NCBI GenBank assembly: GCA_002794785.1
Contig: NBBA01000001.1
Coordinates: 2,356,001-2,420,000, forward strand
From: Coniferiporia sulphurascens
Lineage: Eukaryota > Basidiomycota > Agaricomycetes > Hymenochaetales > Hymenochaetaceae
DNA: 64,000 nt
Reading direction: 5' to 3'
A program made the translations under genes and the position numbers. This document shows positions 38,009 to 50,385 of this stretch, piece after piece. Under the pieces are notes generated by a model. That model was given only the letters and a program-made list of their open reading frames with translations. It was not told the origin of the DNA and did not search any database. Every line of letters begins with the position of its first letter. The stretch's first letter is position 1.

Positions 38009-40474
38009 CTACAACACGCGCAGAGTCCATCCGTGCATTCCGCCATCAGCACTTGCAGCCTGCGCTGCCGCCAGCCAAGCAGGGTCAGGACCACCTCCTG
38101 GTCCGGCCGGCGGGTTGTTCAAGTCCATGCCTTGGAACACGTTCTCGCAGGTGATCGTGCGCCCAGAATGATAACCAACCCCGTCTGCGCCGCGGATAAA
38201 TAGCAACGGCAAACTACGCCCCGCAATGTTAATGGGCGTCTCGGATGCATCCTCTCCGCTCCCACTCGGATCAGCACCTTCAGCCGAGGCGCTGGCGACA
38301 CCCTGAAGGCGCCTCGCCTCCTTTTGCAAAGCCTTGACAATATCCTGAACGGGAGGCATGTCGACAGAGACGTTAGTGTGGAAAGGGCCAGTAGGCATGA
38401 ATTGCGGCGGGCTCGGTATAATTTGTGGGCCCTGCGCACTACCCGATGGCTCCGCGGGAGGAATCGAACCTGCTGGAGGTGGTCCATGGGGGTCGTAAAA
38501 TGACGCAATGTTTGTCAAGGGACCCGAAGGAAGGGCGTTGCCTATGCGATGTTGCAGGGGGCCGATGTCACCTATCCATATCTCCAGTTGAGAGTGATGT
38601 CCGGTCTTAGGATTCTCGTAAAAGAAGCTCGATACTGTTAAATCCAAAGTGTTATTCGCCGGACGATACACTGGAGGCTGAAATAATGTCGGGAACGGCG
38701 TGATCGGTAGGTCAGGAATCTTATTATTATGGCCCAAGGCGTCGAAAAACGTGTACTGGAATTTCGCTAATTGGACAAATCGGGTCAACAATCATTGAAC
38801 ACATTATTATTATTAGAGAGAAAAGGCACGGACAAATTCCCACGATAGTCCAGCAGAGATAATCATCAACTTCGTCATGGACGGTACGTACACCGTCCTT
38901 CACCTCTTCACGAACCCGAGCTGCCTGGAACAGCAGATGGTGTGTCCCAGCTTGCGATGCCATCCCTGGAGCCGGGGGCGCGACAACGCCAGGAGTGCCA
39001 GGGACGGGTCCGGCCGCGCTCAGGTAGTGGCGCGTTCCGTCCGGGTTCACTCTTTGCAACGCGATCTTCTGCATTTGGCTAACAGGGCCGCCATCTTCGT
39101 TCGAGATTTTGCCCTTGTCGACCTTCCTGATAACAAGTGGCGCGGTCGTGATCCCAGTCATCGAGTCGGAGAGCACAATCTCTGAGCCATACGTAACTGG
39201 TTGTGGTCCAGCTAAGCGAGAAACAAAGGGAATTAGACTCTTTATCGCCGAGGGGCCACGCGCGTCCGCTTACACTCACCCACGGGCCCTGAATCCTGCG
39301 GTCTCCGCAAAACATTCACGTTAAAAGCAGACCACGAGATGTTGCTCGCGCATAGGTGGGCATGATCAATAGTCATGTACTTTGTACGCACTGTCTGGGA
39401 GTTAATTCGGTTAAACAAGGAGACGGGGCCACCTGCAAGTATGCACGACGAAATGTTGCGCGTCTTCGCGGTCTTCTTCGAAGGCTTCGATATGATCGTT
39501 ACAGGCGCCGACTCAAAGACCGCCCACGGCCGAGCACGCGACTCTCCCGGGGGCGATATCTGGAGGGATAGATTGAAACTCTTCGCTTTTGCAGTTCCGG
39601 TGACGTGCAAGAACTTGAAACTGGCCGTCATATTGGGGTCGAGCGGGACAACGGCCTCAGGGGCTCTTTCTCCAGTTTCGGATACGATGCACATGGAGAA
39701 CTTTTGGTAGCGTACGTCGCCAAAAGGGCCCTCTATGCGCACAAGTGGAGGCGGGCAGAGGAAGCGCTTCTCGCTGCCGTAGGATTTCTGCGCGACGGCG
39801 GCGTGCAGGCAGACGACGGTCGTCATGTTCATCACGCGATCGTTCTCGTGCTGGACGTGTTCTTGGACAGTGCGCCGGATTTTGGCGTGCGGATCCTCGT
39901 CGTCTGCATCTTCGAGGCGCCGCTTGCTTGAGGACGGCTAAGGGGACGACGCGAGACGCGCGTATAGGACGAGACGCGTTAGACAGGAGGGGGAAATGTA
40001 GACGCGCCAGTAGGCAAGCACACGCACCTGGCCGTTGACGGCGGGAGAGACGCCCTGGGAGAGGGCGACGTCATTAAGGCTCCAGACGGGCTGCTGGTCC
40101 CTGCCCTTGTGCTGGGCGGTTGCGAGAATAGTCTGTATAGCCATTTGGGCCTGCTGCTGGACGTGAGAGACGGAATCGTGAGGGAGGGCGGAGGGCTGGT
40201 CGGCAGAAGCAGGGGCAGAGGTAGGGCCCTGGGGGGCTGATGCGGAGGGGGGTCTGGAGGGAGCCTGGTCGTGTAGGGGGAGGGGGGACGCGGATAGAGA
40301 GTGTACGAGGAGGGCAATGTCCTGCTGCTGCTGCTGGTGGGCGGGGTCTTGTGGTGGGGGAGGGTGATGAAGCTGGTCGCTGGCAGCCACGGCGGCCATG
40401 TTGATATTTTGTAAGTGGAAGGGGTCCTGGTTTTGCGGGAGAAAGGGAGAGACGAACTCGTGCAGCGTCCGCAT
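38009..40474 (-). CDS. CSL family transcription factor (RBP-J/Su(H)/Lag-1 type)
   Basis: Fungal CSL DNA-binding protein; relatives bind GTGRGAA-type sites. The N-terminal 150-180 residues are Gln/Pro/His-rich and disordered, ending in a basic SSSKRRLED patch (possible nuclear signal). The Rel-like N-terminal domain reads VVCLHAAVAQKSYGSEKRF with LCPPPLVRIEG, close to RBP-J. The beta-trefoil domain has ISKPSKKTAKTRN and SLFNRINSQTVRTKYM, both clear RBP-J signatures. A C-terminal immunoglobulin-like region follows (KFQYTFFDALGHNN, PVYRPANNTLDLTVSSFF), interrupted by a Pro/Ser/Gly-rich insert. Fungi lack Notch, so the role is Notch-independent; S. pombe relatives (Cbf11/12) act in cell-cycle and adhesion control. 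The F1/F2 class cannot be set by eye. Confidence 0.9.
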
Positions 40475-40656
40475 CTCTAGGTCTGCTTATTTCTCGGTCT
40501 GTGGGAAGCTGCTGCTGCAATCGAGTCTCTGGTAGGAACGGGGGTGGGAAAAAAACAGGTTGCGTGTGAGAATCCATTATATAGAATCATTGCGTAATCA
40601 TGCCGTCTTCGGCACTCTCCCCATTTCCGCGGCCTCCCTCTCCTCTATTTCTCACA

Positions 40657-41398
40657 TCAATACCCCGTGCCCGCCGTCGGCCGCACGCCCTCCCACCGAG
40701 CCTGCACCCGCTCCGACGCCTGCCGCCGCGAGCACATCAGCTCGTGCAGTGTCTCTGCGTCGAACGGCTCGTCAATCGTCATACCCCCAGGCCCGTCCTC
40801 CAGCTCTTCCTCTCCCTCCTCGCCGAACCCACCGCCCTTCGGAAACGACGGTAGTCCTGCACATGCATGTCCGTTAGCATAACACATCCCGACAAAAGGC
40901 ACGGTAGGTACCCAGTCCGAGCATCCCGAACGCGCCCCCCTCTGCCACCACCCTGCGCGCGTACTCGTCCAGCGCTGTCGTCGAGAATGCACGGCGCGGC
41001 GGTGAGCTCTTCTTTTCTTCTTCCGCGTCCTCTTCCCACGACTTGCCGAGCCATGCCCACTCAAGCGCAGGCTCCGGCGATCCAGGGCGCGCCGGGAAGA
41101 AGTCGGCGAGGTTAAATGGGTCCTTCCGTCCGGCCAGCCGCGGCCCCGCCGTCACGTAGACGTCCACGCTCTGCGACACCCCAGGGCATACGCCACCCGC
41201 CTTTGTCTTTGTGTCGGCCCCATCCATTTGCCCTGCTTTTGTTTTCAGCTTTCGCTCTTCGGCCCTGCTGATCCCCGCCGTCGCCGGCGTCGCACGCTTG
41301 CTAGTCCTGGCCACATGCATAGACGACCTGGGCGCGTCGAATAGCGGGCTCGGAGCGGACCGAGAGCGGAGGAGGACAGAAGATGGGGTATCAGACAT
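40657..41398 (-). CDS. unknown Ser/Arg-rich basidiomycete-type protein
   Basis: Not recognised. Two exons: start at 41398 (MSDTPSSVLLRSRS; an in-frame ATG at 41500 is possible) and one intron whose donor is at about 40914, joining FGMLGLG to LPSFPKGGG. The N-terminal half is basic and Ser/Arg-rich; the middle contains PFNLADFFPARPGSPEPALE and WAWLGKSWEE; the end is acidic (EEGEEELED), then a helix TLHELMCSRRQASERVQARW. No membrane segment or signal peptide. About 220 residues; likely intracellular and largely disordered. It lies tandem to the CSL gene, about 180 bp upstream of its start, with no functional hint. Confidence 0.65.
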
Positions 41399-41500
41399 GG
41401 TATGATAGAGTGTCTGAGACAGACGACGAGCGCGCTTGGCTAGTGCCGCCTGACGTAGAGCACGTCGCCGTATATAGCTGTCCATTCCTTCCTCAGCCAT

Positions 41501-41990
41501 TACGTAAAATACTGCAGAGAAATAAAACATTCTTATATTTATATTTTACATCCGCTGCCGCGTCTGGCAACCGAAAAGACAACTACGCATAATTATTCAC
41601 CCCGCGGGCGGGCCATGAGCGTCCGTGCTATGCGAATTTATAACAAAACTAACTAAGGAGTGTCCAGTTGACGAGATGCATGGGATATCGGGGGCTACTA
41701 TCAAGTCCGTAAAGTACGAGAATGAGTGGGTCGGGCAAACGAGAGATGCTGCGGTCGATCGTGACAACGTAAGGGAGAATGCAGACGAAAAAGGTCAAAA
41801 CCCGGGTGCGGAAGCAAAAAGGTCAACAAGCGAGGATACTGCAGCGTCCAATAAAGAGTGGGTCATGGAAGAAAAAGAGACAAAAAAAAACAAGAAACAC
41901 GCCAGACGGAGGAACAAAACGAACAGACCAGTAAGTACTTGCTAGTAGTACAGCAGTCATTTTGCAATGGTCGCATTGGGACCGTCAGTC
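41501..41990. other. intergenic region with a Lys/Glu-rich open frame
   Basis: 490-bp gap. A plus-strand frame at 41625-41945 (106 codons) is Lys/Glu/Arg-rich, without known motif or splice support; I do not call it a gene. It also holds the 3' flank of the TMEM198-like gene. Confidence 0.4.
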
Positions 41991-44738
41991 TCAGGATGGA
42001 GGCAGCAGAGGCTGGCTCCGACGCCGGTCCTTCGACGGTGGACTATGATGGCCTGGTTCCCGCCCGGGGAACGGAACAGCCGGGTCCCGGCCCGAGGGTG
42101 GCTGCGCAGGACCCGCCGTCTCCGCATCCTGCTGGTAGCGCCTCCAGTCTTCAACTTTCAGCATAGATTGCCGCTTCGATGTAGGTCCTGACGCGCCCGG
42201 AAGCTTCCCTAGCTTATCTACACTCAGGGAGCGTCCGTGCTGCGGCTTTGCGCTCGGCCTCTTATCGCCTTCTTCCTGACGCTGCTTTGCGGCTGCTGCT
42301 TTCTCCGCCTCCTTCTTGGCCATGACCTGCCGCTCGACTTCTTTCGAACGTTCCCATCGATTGCGCGCCGTAGCAAGTGTGGCTTGCTCACGCTCCGCCT
42401 GGCTGAGTGGTGCCTGGAGGTCATGCAGCTTCTCACGGTGCCGTTCAGCCAGTTCCTCGAATGTCCGGGTCCGAGGTGCAGACGGACGGACAGATTGCTG
42501 GGCTGGATCAGGTTTACGAGGTGGAAGAATGGCAACAGGTGCTTTACTCCCAACACTCGTCAGCTTTTGCTGCTGACCGAGCGTCCTGGACAATGGACGT
42601 TCTTCTGAGGATGTGTAGGAGCCCGAACGGTCGTGACGCCCCACATCATTGAATTCGCCAATCTCGATGGCTGCTTCTTGTCGATGACGTCGCATGAGCG
42701 CTTCAGATACGGAGTCAGGGACGGCAATCGTGGGACGCTTCGGCTGGGGGGCGATCGGAGCCACGGCAATGGGCGCAGACACACCAGCCGGCGGCTGGAA
42801 AAGTTTCCGCTCACGCACATAGTCATTCCATGATACATCCTCCTGTAGTGGTGCACTGGACGGCCTACTGATGGCGGATCCAGCCGACAGCACACCAGGT
42901 GACTGGGAAAGTATGTCCATTGACTGGACGCGAGCACGAGGGTCCACAGCGCGTGGAGGCCGCGACGGCGCTTCCAACGCCTCAACAAATCCAAGACTAA
43001 GCGTCCGTCGGGATGTGAACGACTGGTGACGCGATCGCGTGTCGCCTTCCGCCGAAGAGCCCGGCGTAGACGCTCTCAAATGTTCTATAGATTTCCTTAT
43101 GTTGGAAATCTCCGACATAAGCATTTCTTTCCTCTTGAGGTCCTCACGCTCCTGTAACGTCAAACCCTTTGCCTCAGTCGACGGACTCAAGCTGTCCATA
43201 ACGAAATCCTTCGGGATGTCCGATTCCAAGTCGTGACCAAGGTCTATCGCCGGGAGTGCACCACTTTGTTGTCTCTCGTCGGTCTGAGGAGCCGCCATGA
43301 ACTCCGATATACCAGACTGGTAACGAGAACGACGATGTTCACCCAAAACCAATGTGGAGGCTTCTTCGGTGTTTGGGGATTGTGCCTCCTGATCTTTCAA
43401 AAGCGGAAGTCCCGACATATTCGAGTCTGCCCTGCCATGCTCTTTCTCCCATAATGCCATTTCTTCAGCGGTCATAGTAAATCGAGCGGCAGCCTGCGCT
43501 TCGAGCTCCTCGTCACGTCTCTTTTGATCTCTGCTAATCTCCTTGAGCTTAAATTGAAGGACCTTGAGAATCCTGAGTTGCACAGCAGCGCCCATTAGTG
43601 TGAAAGCGCCTATCAACCCTAGCTCGATCTCCATCATCTGAGAAATGGGGAACTCAATACCGTTGTTCACAAAAATCGGGAAGAGGGAGTCAAATCCAAG
43701 GTTCCAGATATAAAACTAAACGCATGATAGTAAGTCAGCGTTAATCATGATGTAAACCGACATGCTCTGACCTCCTTAAGACCTGCAGTTGTAAAACAAT
43801 CAATGCCTAGTATAAATGCTGAAGCACCGACCGCCGCGGTGGAGGCTAGAAGCATATGGTAATGGATTTTCGGGAATGTGCATAAGCAAAACCCAACTAC
43901 TCCGAGGCCTGTGCGCATAACCCTCTCCTATCAGAAGTCGTTTGGTTCCGGTCGCTTAGGGACTTACCGATATACAGAATCCACCGGTAACCGACCGGAC
44001 GAATTAAACCTCCATCCCTGAAACATTGTATCCAAAGACCAACTGCGAAGCCACCCCATCCACCGATGAGATACTTTGCCTGTTTCCAGAAGAAGATGGC
44101 CACCCCGCCCCCCGCAACACCGGCGATGCAACAAGCAAGCACAAATACACCGCGGAGCGCCTCAGAGGGAGGATTGACCGCTCCGAGCACGCCAAACTTT
44201 AGGATTAAAGCGACGCAAACGAGCGCGAAGGTGTAGAAGCCGATAAGGAAGAATGATGACCTGTGAGAACGCGGTTATAGGACGCATACAGTAGCGGTGA
44301 GACTGGCGCGCACCATCTATTCTTGTGACCCCAGAATGTACTAGGCAAACCAGTGATGATGAGAATGGCACCGAGGACACCAAAACCGGGATCTATCTTC
44401 GTATCGAGAGTGAAGGGCGTAGCGGAAGCAGAAGCAGAAGCCGAGCTGGTGCTGGTGCTATTCGTTGCGGTGGCATTGGCGCTCGTCGGGGACGGCGAGA
44501 GAGTGATGGTAGTCTGTATGACTGAGGTGAAGACGGAGGTCCGCGAGGCAGAAGTCGAAGTGATAGTCGAGGTAAAGTTGCTCGTTGTGACGGTGGGAGA
44601 GGCGGTTGATGAGCTGGCGGACGAGTTGGAGGCGGTCGGAGCCGGGGTCGACTGGGCGTAGACGAGGGTGAGCTGAACGAGGGCCGTCAGCACGAACAGC
44701 GCAAGGAGTGCGCGACAGCACCGAAAGAGGGCGCCCAT
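41991..44738 (-). CDS. TMEM198/TM7SF3-like multi-pass membrane protein
   Basis: Membrane protein with a DUF4203-like core. The start at 44738 (MGALFRCCRALL) gives a signal peptide, then a Ser/Thr-rich, heavily O-glycosylatable ectodomain (about 44440-44640). Seven or so membrane helices follow across three exons: GFGVLGAILIITGLPSTFWG, SSFFLIGFYTFALVCVALIL, the Gly-rich helix pair AGVAGGGVAIFFW and LIGGWGGFAVGLW, then GLGVVGFCLCTF, MLLASTAAVGASAFILG and ELGLIGAFTLMGAAVQLRI. The last 500 residues are cytosolic, charged and Ser/Pro-rich with coiled-coil patches (EELAERHREKLHDL). Human TMEM198 promotes Wnt signalling, which fungi lack, so function here is unknown. Stop at 41991-41993. Confidence 0.8.
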
Positions 44739-44990
44739 CGTCAAGGGTGAACCACGAGGGAGAAAGAGAAAGAGGGGGGAGGGGACGGGAAGGGAAGCCC
44801 GACCCATTCACGGCGACCAGTCAGCCTTCCACACGAGCGGTTGCACGCGAACGCGTCAATCCCGGAATTTTGATAGTGATGTTGTGACAGTATCCGTGAC
44901 GCCCCGCCTGCCCCTTATGTATGTCCAATGCATTTCTTTCGTAATTATTAAAACGCTGTACGATTTATAATTGCACACAAGCCACTAGTA

Positions 44991-46915
44991 CTACTGCTGC
45001 TCATCAAGCGCCATCTCCACCGCACCAAGGTCAAACCACACAGGTTCAATATGCAGCTTCCTGTAAAACATTCGCAGCAGTCCAGCCGGGTTCTTCGTTG
45101 TCCGTACCATCCCTTCCTTCTGCTCCTGCTCGCGCTCTGTAATAAATGTAATAATCTTTCCGCCCCGTCCGAACCGGTCCACCCGACCGGAAATGTGCTT
45201 GAACGAGTCTGCGCTTGTAAGATCGGGTGTGCCAACGCAGAAAACGTGAGTCAGCTGCGGCAAGTCTACGCCGCGCGTCGATGCGGGCGTAGCGACTAGC
45301 AGAGTCGCACCCGACTCCGCTCCAGCCTGCCCGCTAGATCGCCCCAACTGAGCTACATCTCCAGACCGCAGATCAAGCATCCGCGCATCTATCCCCAAGT
45401 CACGCAGCTCCGATACGGCCTTCTGCACCGCAGAGTTGGGCGGCAAAACCAGAAGGGCGAGCTGCGGGACGTCAAGAGCAAAGAACGTCGCCACCGCTTC
45501 CATCATTTGCGGGGATGTCGACGATTGAGGGGGAACGCCTAAATTACGCCATTAGTTCTCGCTTCTTTTAAGCAAAATAATTTTTAGAGAAATTGACACA
45601 CTTTTAATGTGCTCCGATTCCCCCGGGTGTTCCGGCCGCCGGTCTTTTTTGTCCTTTGGTTGATCTTTCTGACCTGGTTGCACTGCAAACTCGACATTCG
45701 ATAGTTTTCCATCCACGGAGACAACAAACGCATGGTGCACCACTTCCGATTTGTTCTGTCCGTCGTCGTAAATCATATGAGCATTAGTCTTGGCGAGCTG
45801 CTTTCCAGAAATCATCATACAGTCGTCTTTCAACCAACGTGCATCCCATAGATGATCAGTCAAATTTGAATGTACTGTTGCGGATGACATGACAACCTGA
45901 AGCGGCGGTGTAGCCATAAGCCTCTTTGGTGCCCCTCGTTGCTTCGGGCTGCGACTATATTCATCGTCGCCGTCCTCATCATCTGCCTCATTAAGGCGCA
46001 CCGCACCGGGCTTACGCATCGGAATAATCTCTTCTAGAAGCAGCCGAGTAGAGCTCGGATGCTTCCTGAAGTTCTTCCATGCCGTGCCTTCGCGCCTTTT
46101 CCTCACATACGGTGGCGGGACATCGAGCAGATAGTCCACTTCGTCAACTACCAGCGTCGCAAGGTTCTCAACCTGCAGAGCATGCCTATCTTCCTGGTAT
46201 ATCTCCCATAGAGCCTGTGGGGTGCCGATGAGGATGTGCGGCGGTGTCATACGGAGCTGGTGGGCTTGCTGTGTAGACGTAACATCTCCGCGTGCAACGA
46301 GCTGTGCGATAGAGTCGAGTGACGGGGGATGCTGACCCGAGTGCTGCAGAATGGCTGCGATCCAATGCAACATCTGAAAACCGAGATCCCGGTGCGGGAC
46401 AACGACGAGCGACGTGATACATGGACCGTCAGGTTGCCTGCCGGCAGGTGAACTCGACTTTGCACGGGACTTGCTTAGAAGGGCTAGTACAGTCCCGAAT
46501 GATCTAGCATAGAAATTGAGAAGTGTGTTAAAAACTGAGTGGATATACCAACTTACTTTCCCGTACCCGTTTCGTCGTGCAATACGATATCCTGACCGTT
46601 CAAGATGGCGGGAATGAACTCGGCTTGGGACAGCGTCGGCCTCTGCACGTCCGGGAAGGCCTTGCCAAGTGCAGCCACTATTGGGTCCCGGATGCCTAGT
46701 TCACGAAAGCCGAATGCGCGCACCAGTGGGACGCGTCCGAGCGGACGGCGGTGAGAGACGATTTCTGCAGCAGCCAATTGGCTTGAATAGCGTGCAGTAT
46801 GTCGAGTTGCGCGTGTCACCGCATGCAGAGACAAACGGCAGCCCAGTGCAGGTGAGCAAAGAGGTGTTGAGCCATTTGCACGCAGACACTGAGAGGTGCT
46901 AAGGAAGACGTTCAT
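44991..46915 (-). CDS. MRH4: mitochondrial ATP-dependent RNA helicase (Mrh4-like)
   Basis: DEAD-box-type helicase; the yeast relative acts in mitochondrial large-subunit ribosome assembly. The N terminus is Arg/Ser-rich and acid-poor, as in mitochondrial presequences. Motifs: Q-motif region FRELGIRDPIVAAL with RPTLSQAEFIPAIL; motif I HDETGTGKS (joined across an intron near 46560); LVVVPHRDLGFQM (Ia); ILIGTPQAL (Ib); motif II VVDEVDYLL, i.e. DEVD rather than DEAD; motif III SSAT; later LLVATPASTRGVDLP (V) and HISGRVDRFGRGG (VI). A charged insert of about 60 residues separates motifs II and III. The small frames on the plus strand are shadows. Confidence 0.85.
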
Positions 46916-47125
46916 GCCGCAATACCAGAGACGCGTCGAGCGTCTGACCTGAGTCGGTGACCAGTAGACGTCACATCCTATTTATTGCATCGTTATTCAT
47001 CTTCAAGGAAAATGCAAAGAGAATAACACAAAACAGAGTAAGAAAACAAAAACAAATAAGTCAATTATACTCTACGGAGATTACTAACAGAGGTATGTAG
47101 AGTGTCAATACGTCGCGCATCCTAC

Positions 47126-49771
47126 TTATACCTCCTCGTCCCGTAAAGACGCGTAGCTGCCTCGACTTCCGGATGCCCGATGTGATGCCAAGTAAGGCTT
47201 CCAAGAGCCATTTGCGGTCCTTTCACGCGAAGGTTTGCGAGGGCCAATGGTATCTTCATCATCGTGCTCGTGTTCACCACGGCCGACAAGGGCGACCTGT
47301 TCCGCGTAGTCATGCATGGCGTACGCGTCTTTACTTTCGTCTGCAAACCCTGTTAGTGTCTGACGGGCAGAACAAGCTCGTGCGTATCACCTTCTCCGAA
47401 TACTGCGTCCATTTCTTCCAACGGTACCCCCTTTGTTTCGGGGTAGACTATTGATCACCTAGTATTAGCGTATTATCCACCATGCGCCTCAGGTATTACT
47501 CACAGAAAAGGACTGCAGACGATGATCAGTGACTCTACTCTGTTGAGATAAAACCGCACTTACCAAGGAAAAAGCTTGCCACACAAAAGGCTCCGTGCAT
47601 GGGATACAATCGCCATTGGATAGCTTCTTGAAGGATAGGCGTCATTTCACCAACTACATAATTAAACGCCCAGTTCGTAGCCGTAGACAAGGAAACGCCT
47701 TTTGCACGGACAGTCAAGGGCATGATCTGTGCGGAATGCATGAGAGCATATCACCCATATGATATATCAAGTTGATTACCTCAGGAGGGTACAACCAAGG
47801 AATTGGTCCCCAGCTATAACCGAAGGCAGCATTGAAGATAATCACGCAAACCACGACAGCCTGCGGTGTCTGCGGCACATCAATCCACATCCACCAGCCT
47901 GTGGCGGTTAATGCAAAGGCCATCTGAGATTGAGTGTCAGTGTCGATGTCGACAGGCTGCGGAAGCAACGAAATATTTACAACGACAGCGCCTGAAAGAA
48001 GGATGGCGCGCCGTCCCCATCTGTCAACTAGATACCAACTGGACTCACATTTAGTACTGCGGAAGAGGAGATAAGCAGCTACATACGTTGGAATCGTGCT
48101 GAGAAGATATATAATGGAGTTGATGCCAGTCATAAGAATCGCATCCCTTCCTATCCATCCGGCTTCTGCAAGTTAAACAAATAAAATGAGAAGTAGTGAC
48201 AACTGCAGAGTCAAAGTTGCTCACCTTCAAACACTCTAGCTTTAAGTTTGGTTGATTAGTATCAAGAAAGCCAGACCTCAAAACCTGAATACACACGAGC
48301 GTAATAAGAAATAACTGCGCGGTCGGACAAGTTAGTCGCTAATCGTAATCATTAAGAAACGAGTAAGCTCACCGTTTATTCCGTTCTTCGGATGGAGATT
48401 TTTAAGTCAACAAGAGAAATTCGAGAAAAGAATAACCCCACATACCAACTGGGCAAATGCTTGCGAAGACATGGCTAGTAGCACTCTGCGCTTGTAGCGC
48501 TGCCACATATGTTTGTACGTCCGCTTCTCCCCCGAATGGCGCTAAAGCGGCATATAATTAGCTCATTTCGAAAGGATGTGGGAAGCGCATGTGCTCGCAC
48601 GTCAGCAGTGACTTTATCTTTGATTTCACGGAACTCTGCCTTGGCTTCGGGATTTTCAGGGTCACCACCATGAAGGTCGGCGATCACACGCATGCCTTCG
48701 TCATCCCTTCCAGTATCAATGAGCCATCTTGCAGGATCCATTTCAATACGAGTTCAGACAGGCTGATGCAGCTAGAGGGTGCTTACCGAGGGCTTTCTGG
48801 TATAAACAAGGCCCCGCCAGCGAGAATACCACCTATCACACATTGAAGAAACAATGGTAGTCTCCATGAATAATCGGAGTCGATATATGAACAGAAGTAG
48901 TCAATCCACTAAAACAGAAGTAACGATCGAGCTGTTAAATCATATCATTCACCGGGCGAAAATATGGTCGTACCACTGAAGAAGCGTAACCGAATACATT
49001 CCCTGAAAATTCCATACATGCGAGGGCACCTCGCTGTTCCAGATGGTCAGTCTCGGAGCTCGGGATTTGAGAACAAAACAACCAACATGTGTAGGAGGGG
49101 ATACCTCGCTCTGATATATAGGAACAATCGTCCTTTTACCAAATCAACTCCCCATAAACACTGGGATACGGTATTAGCACTCACGACAGCAACCCAACGC
49201 CAAACCCGCTGACGATCCTTCCAACGATCATTACTTCGTACCCTGTTGTAAATGTTTGAACTGCGCCGCCTAGGACAAAGAGCACCGCGCCGCAGAATAG
49301 CGTTATCCGCCGACCGATTATGTCCCCTACGCGTCCGGCAAGAAGTGAGGTCACTGGTCGAAAGGGCATCAGACAGGTGGCATATAATACAGTAGGGGGT
49401 AGAATCGGCAACGCACATAGGGCACCGATCTCTAGGACTGCGACCATAGTTCCAAGTTGCACCGAGTCAAGGGACTTGAAGAATGCGAGGAAGTTAGGAC
49501 CTGTGATGAGGCCCGACATGACACTAGGGACAACCAGGTATCGTGTGGGTTGTTAACTCTCTCGTTACATCTACGAATCACCGCACATACCCCTGGTCAT
49601 ATCCGAACTATGCGCTAAATGCTTGAGCACGATGGCTAATGAAGTATCCAATGCAAAATCGACACGCACGAGAAAAACGCCTAAGCTGGCGAACACAGAA
49701 ATAGAGTAAAGGAGGGGCTGGCCAACGAGCCTGCTGCGAGTGGGCTTCGTGCTTCTGGCTGTCGAAGACAT
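47126..49771 (-). CDS. MFS sugar transporter 1
   Basis: Twelve-helix sugar transporter. The start at 49771 gives MSSTARSTKPTRSRLVGQPL, then LLYSISVFASLGVFLFGYDQG across a junction. Family motifs in order: GRVGDIIGRR (loop 2-3), GRIVSGFGVGLLS, PIYQSEVSPPTHRGAL, PESPRWLIDTGRDDEGM, AFAQLNGINVISYYAR, DRWGRRAILLSG and PETKGVPLEEMDAVFGE. The hydrophilic C-terminal tail has an acidic stretch (GEHEHDDED) and ends REDGSYA-like with stop at 47126-47128; the last intron (about 47346-47388) sets the frame. About ten introns. Close paralogue of the gene at 50386. The substrate, likely a hexose, cannot be fixed by sequence alone. Confidence 0.88.
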
Positions 49772-50385
49772 GTTTGCATGAGTGGACCGGAAGAAGGGGC
49801 CTAATGGCTGGCTCGACACCGGGGGCCGCACACAAGACGAATACTGCGGTGTCTCAGCAACGCAATGTCGTGTTTTGGTTATGTTTTCTCCCAGTCGCTA
49901 CTATGTATGGTGCACGAGTTCGGCGATCAGATCAGAACAACAGCGCTCTGCGACGGATGCCAGCGCAAAGAATAAACGAGTTGCAAACGAGAGACAGAGA
50001 TAAGTATGTATCTTGACACAGGAAGTCGGACAACGGCGGGCGATGCGGTTCGAGTGGGTACATCAAGCCAACCGTACTAAGGAACGCACCCTCTACCAGC
50101 GTCCAGTCGTATCTCTCCGCCGATCCCCCACATCCGTCCTCATAAAATCGAACTCTTCCGTCGTAAATTATTACATGTGTATGTACGTATGCATGTACCG
50201 GTATAAAATCATGTGCTTACTTGCATCGATACATTCGAGAGTCTGGGAAAGTGTGCTATGGTTCTCCGTCCGCAGGGAAGGAGCACCACCACATCCCCGA
50301 ATGACACTGTGGGTCTATAGATCTGACTCGTTGACTTCCGTGAGATTTGAGTTCGTGAAAAAAGACCGCAGACAAATGAAAACGA
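49772..50385. other. intergenic region between the two sugar transporters
   Basis: 614-bp gap with the promoter of transporter 1 and the 3' flank of transporter 2. A 163-codon plus frame (50013-50504) runs into the transporter-2 tail antisense and looks accidental. No gene seen. Confidence 0.5.

Noticed and set aside
40074..40577. 167-codon Pro/Arg-rich minus frame
   Set aside because: Shifted frame of the CSL Gln/Pro-rich N terminus; does not continue into any conserved exon.
41625..41945. 106-codon Lys/Glu-rich plus frame
   Set aside because: No motif, no splice context and low complexity; could be transcribed but is not supported as a gene.
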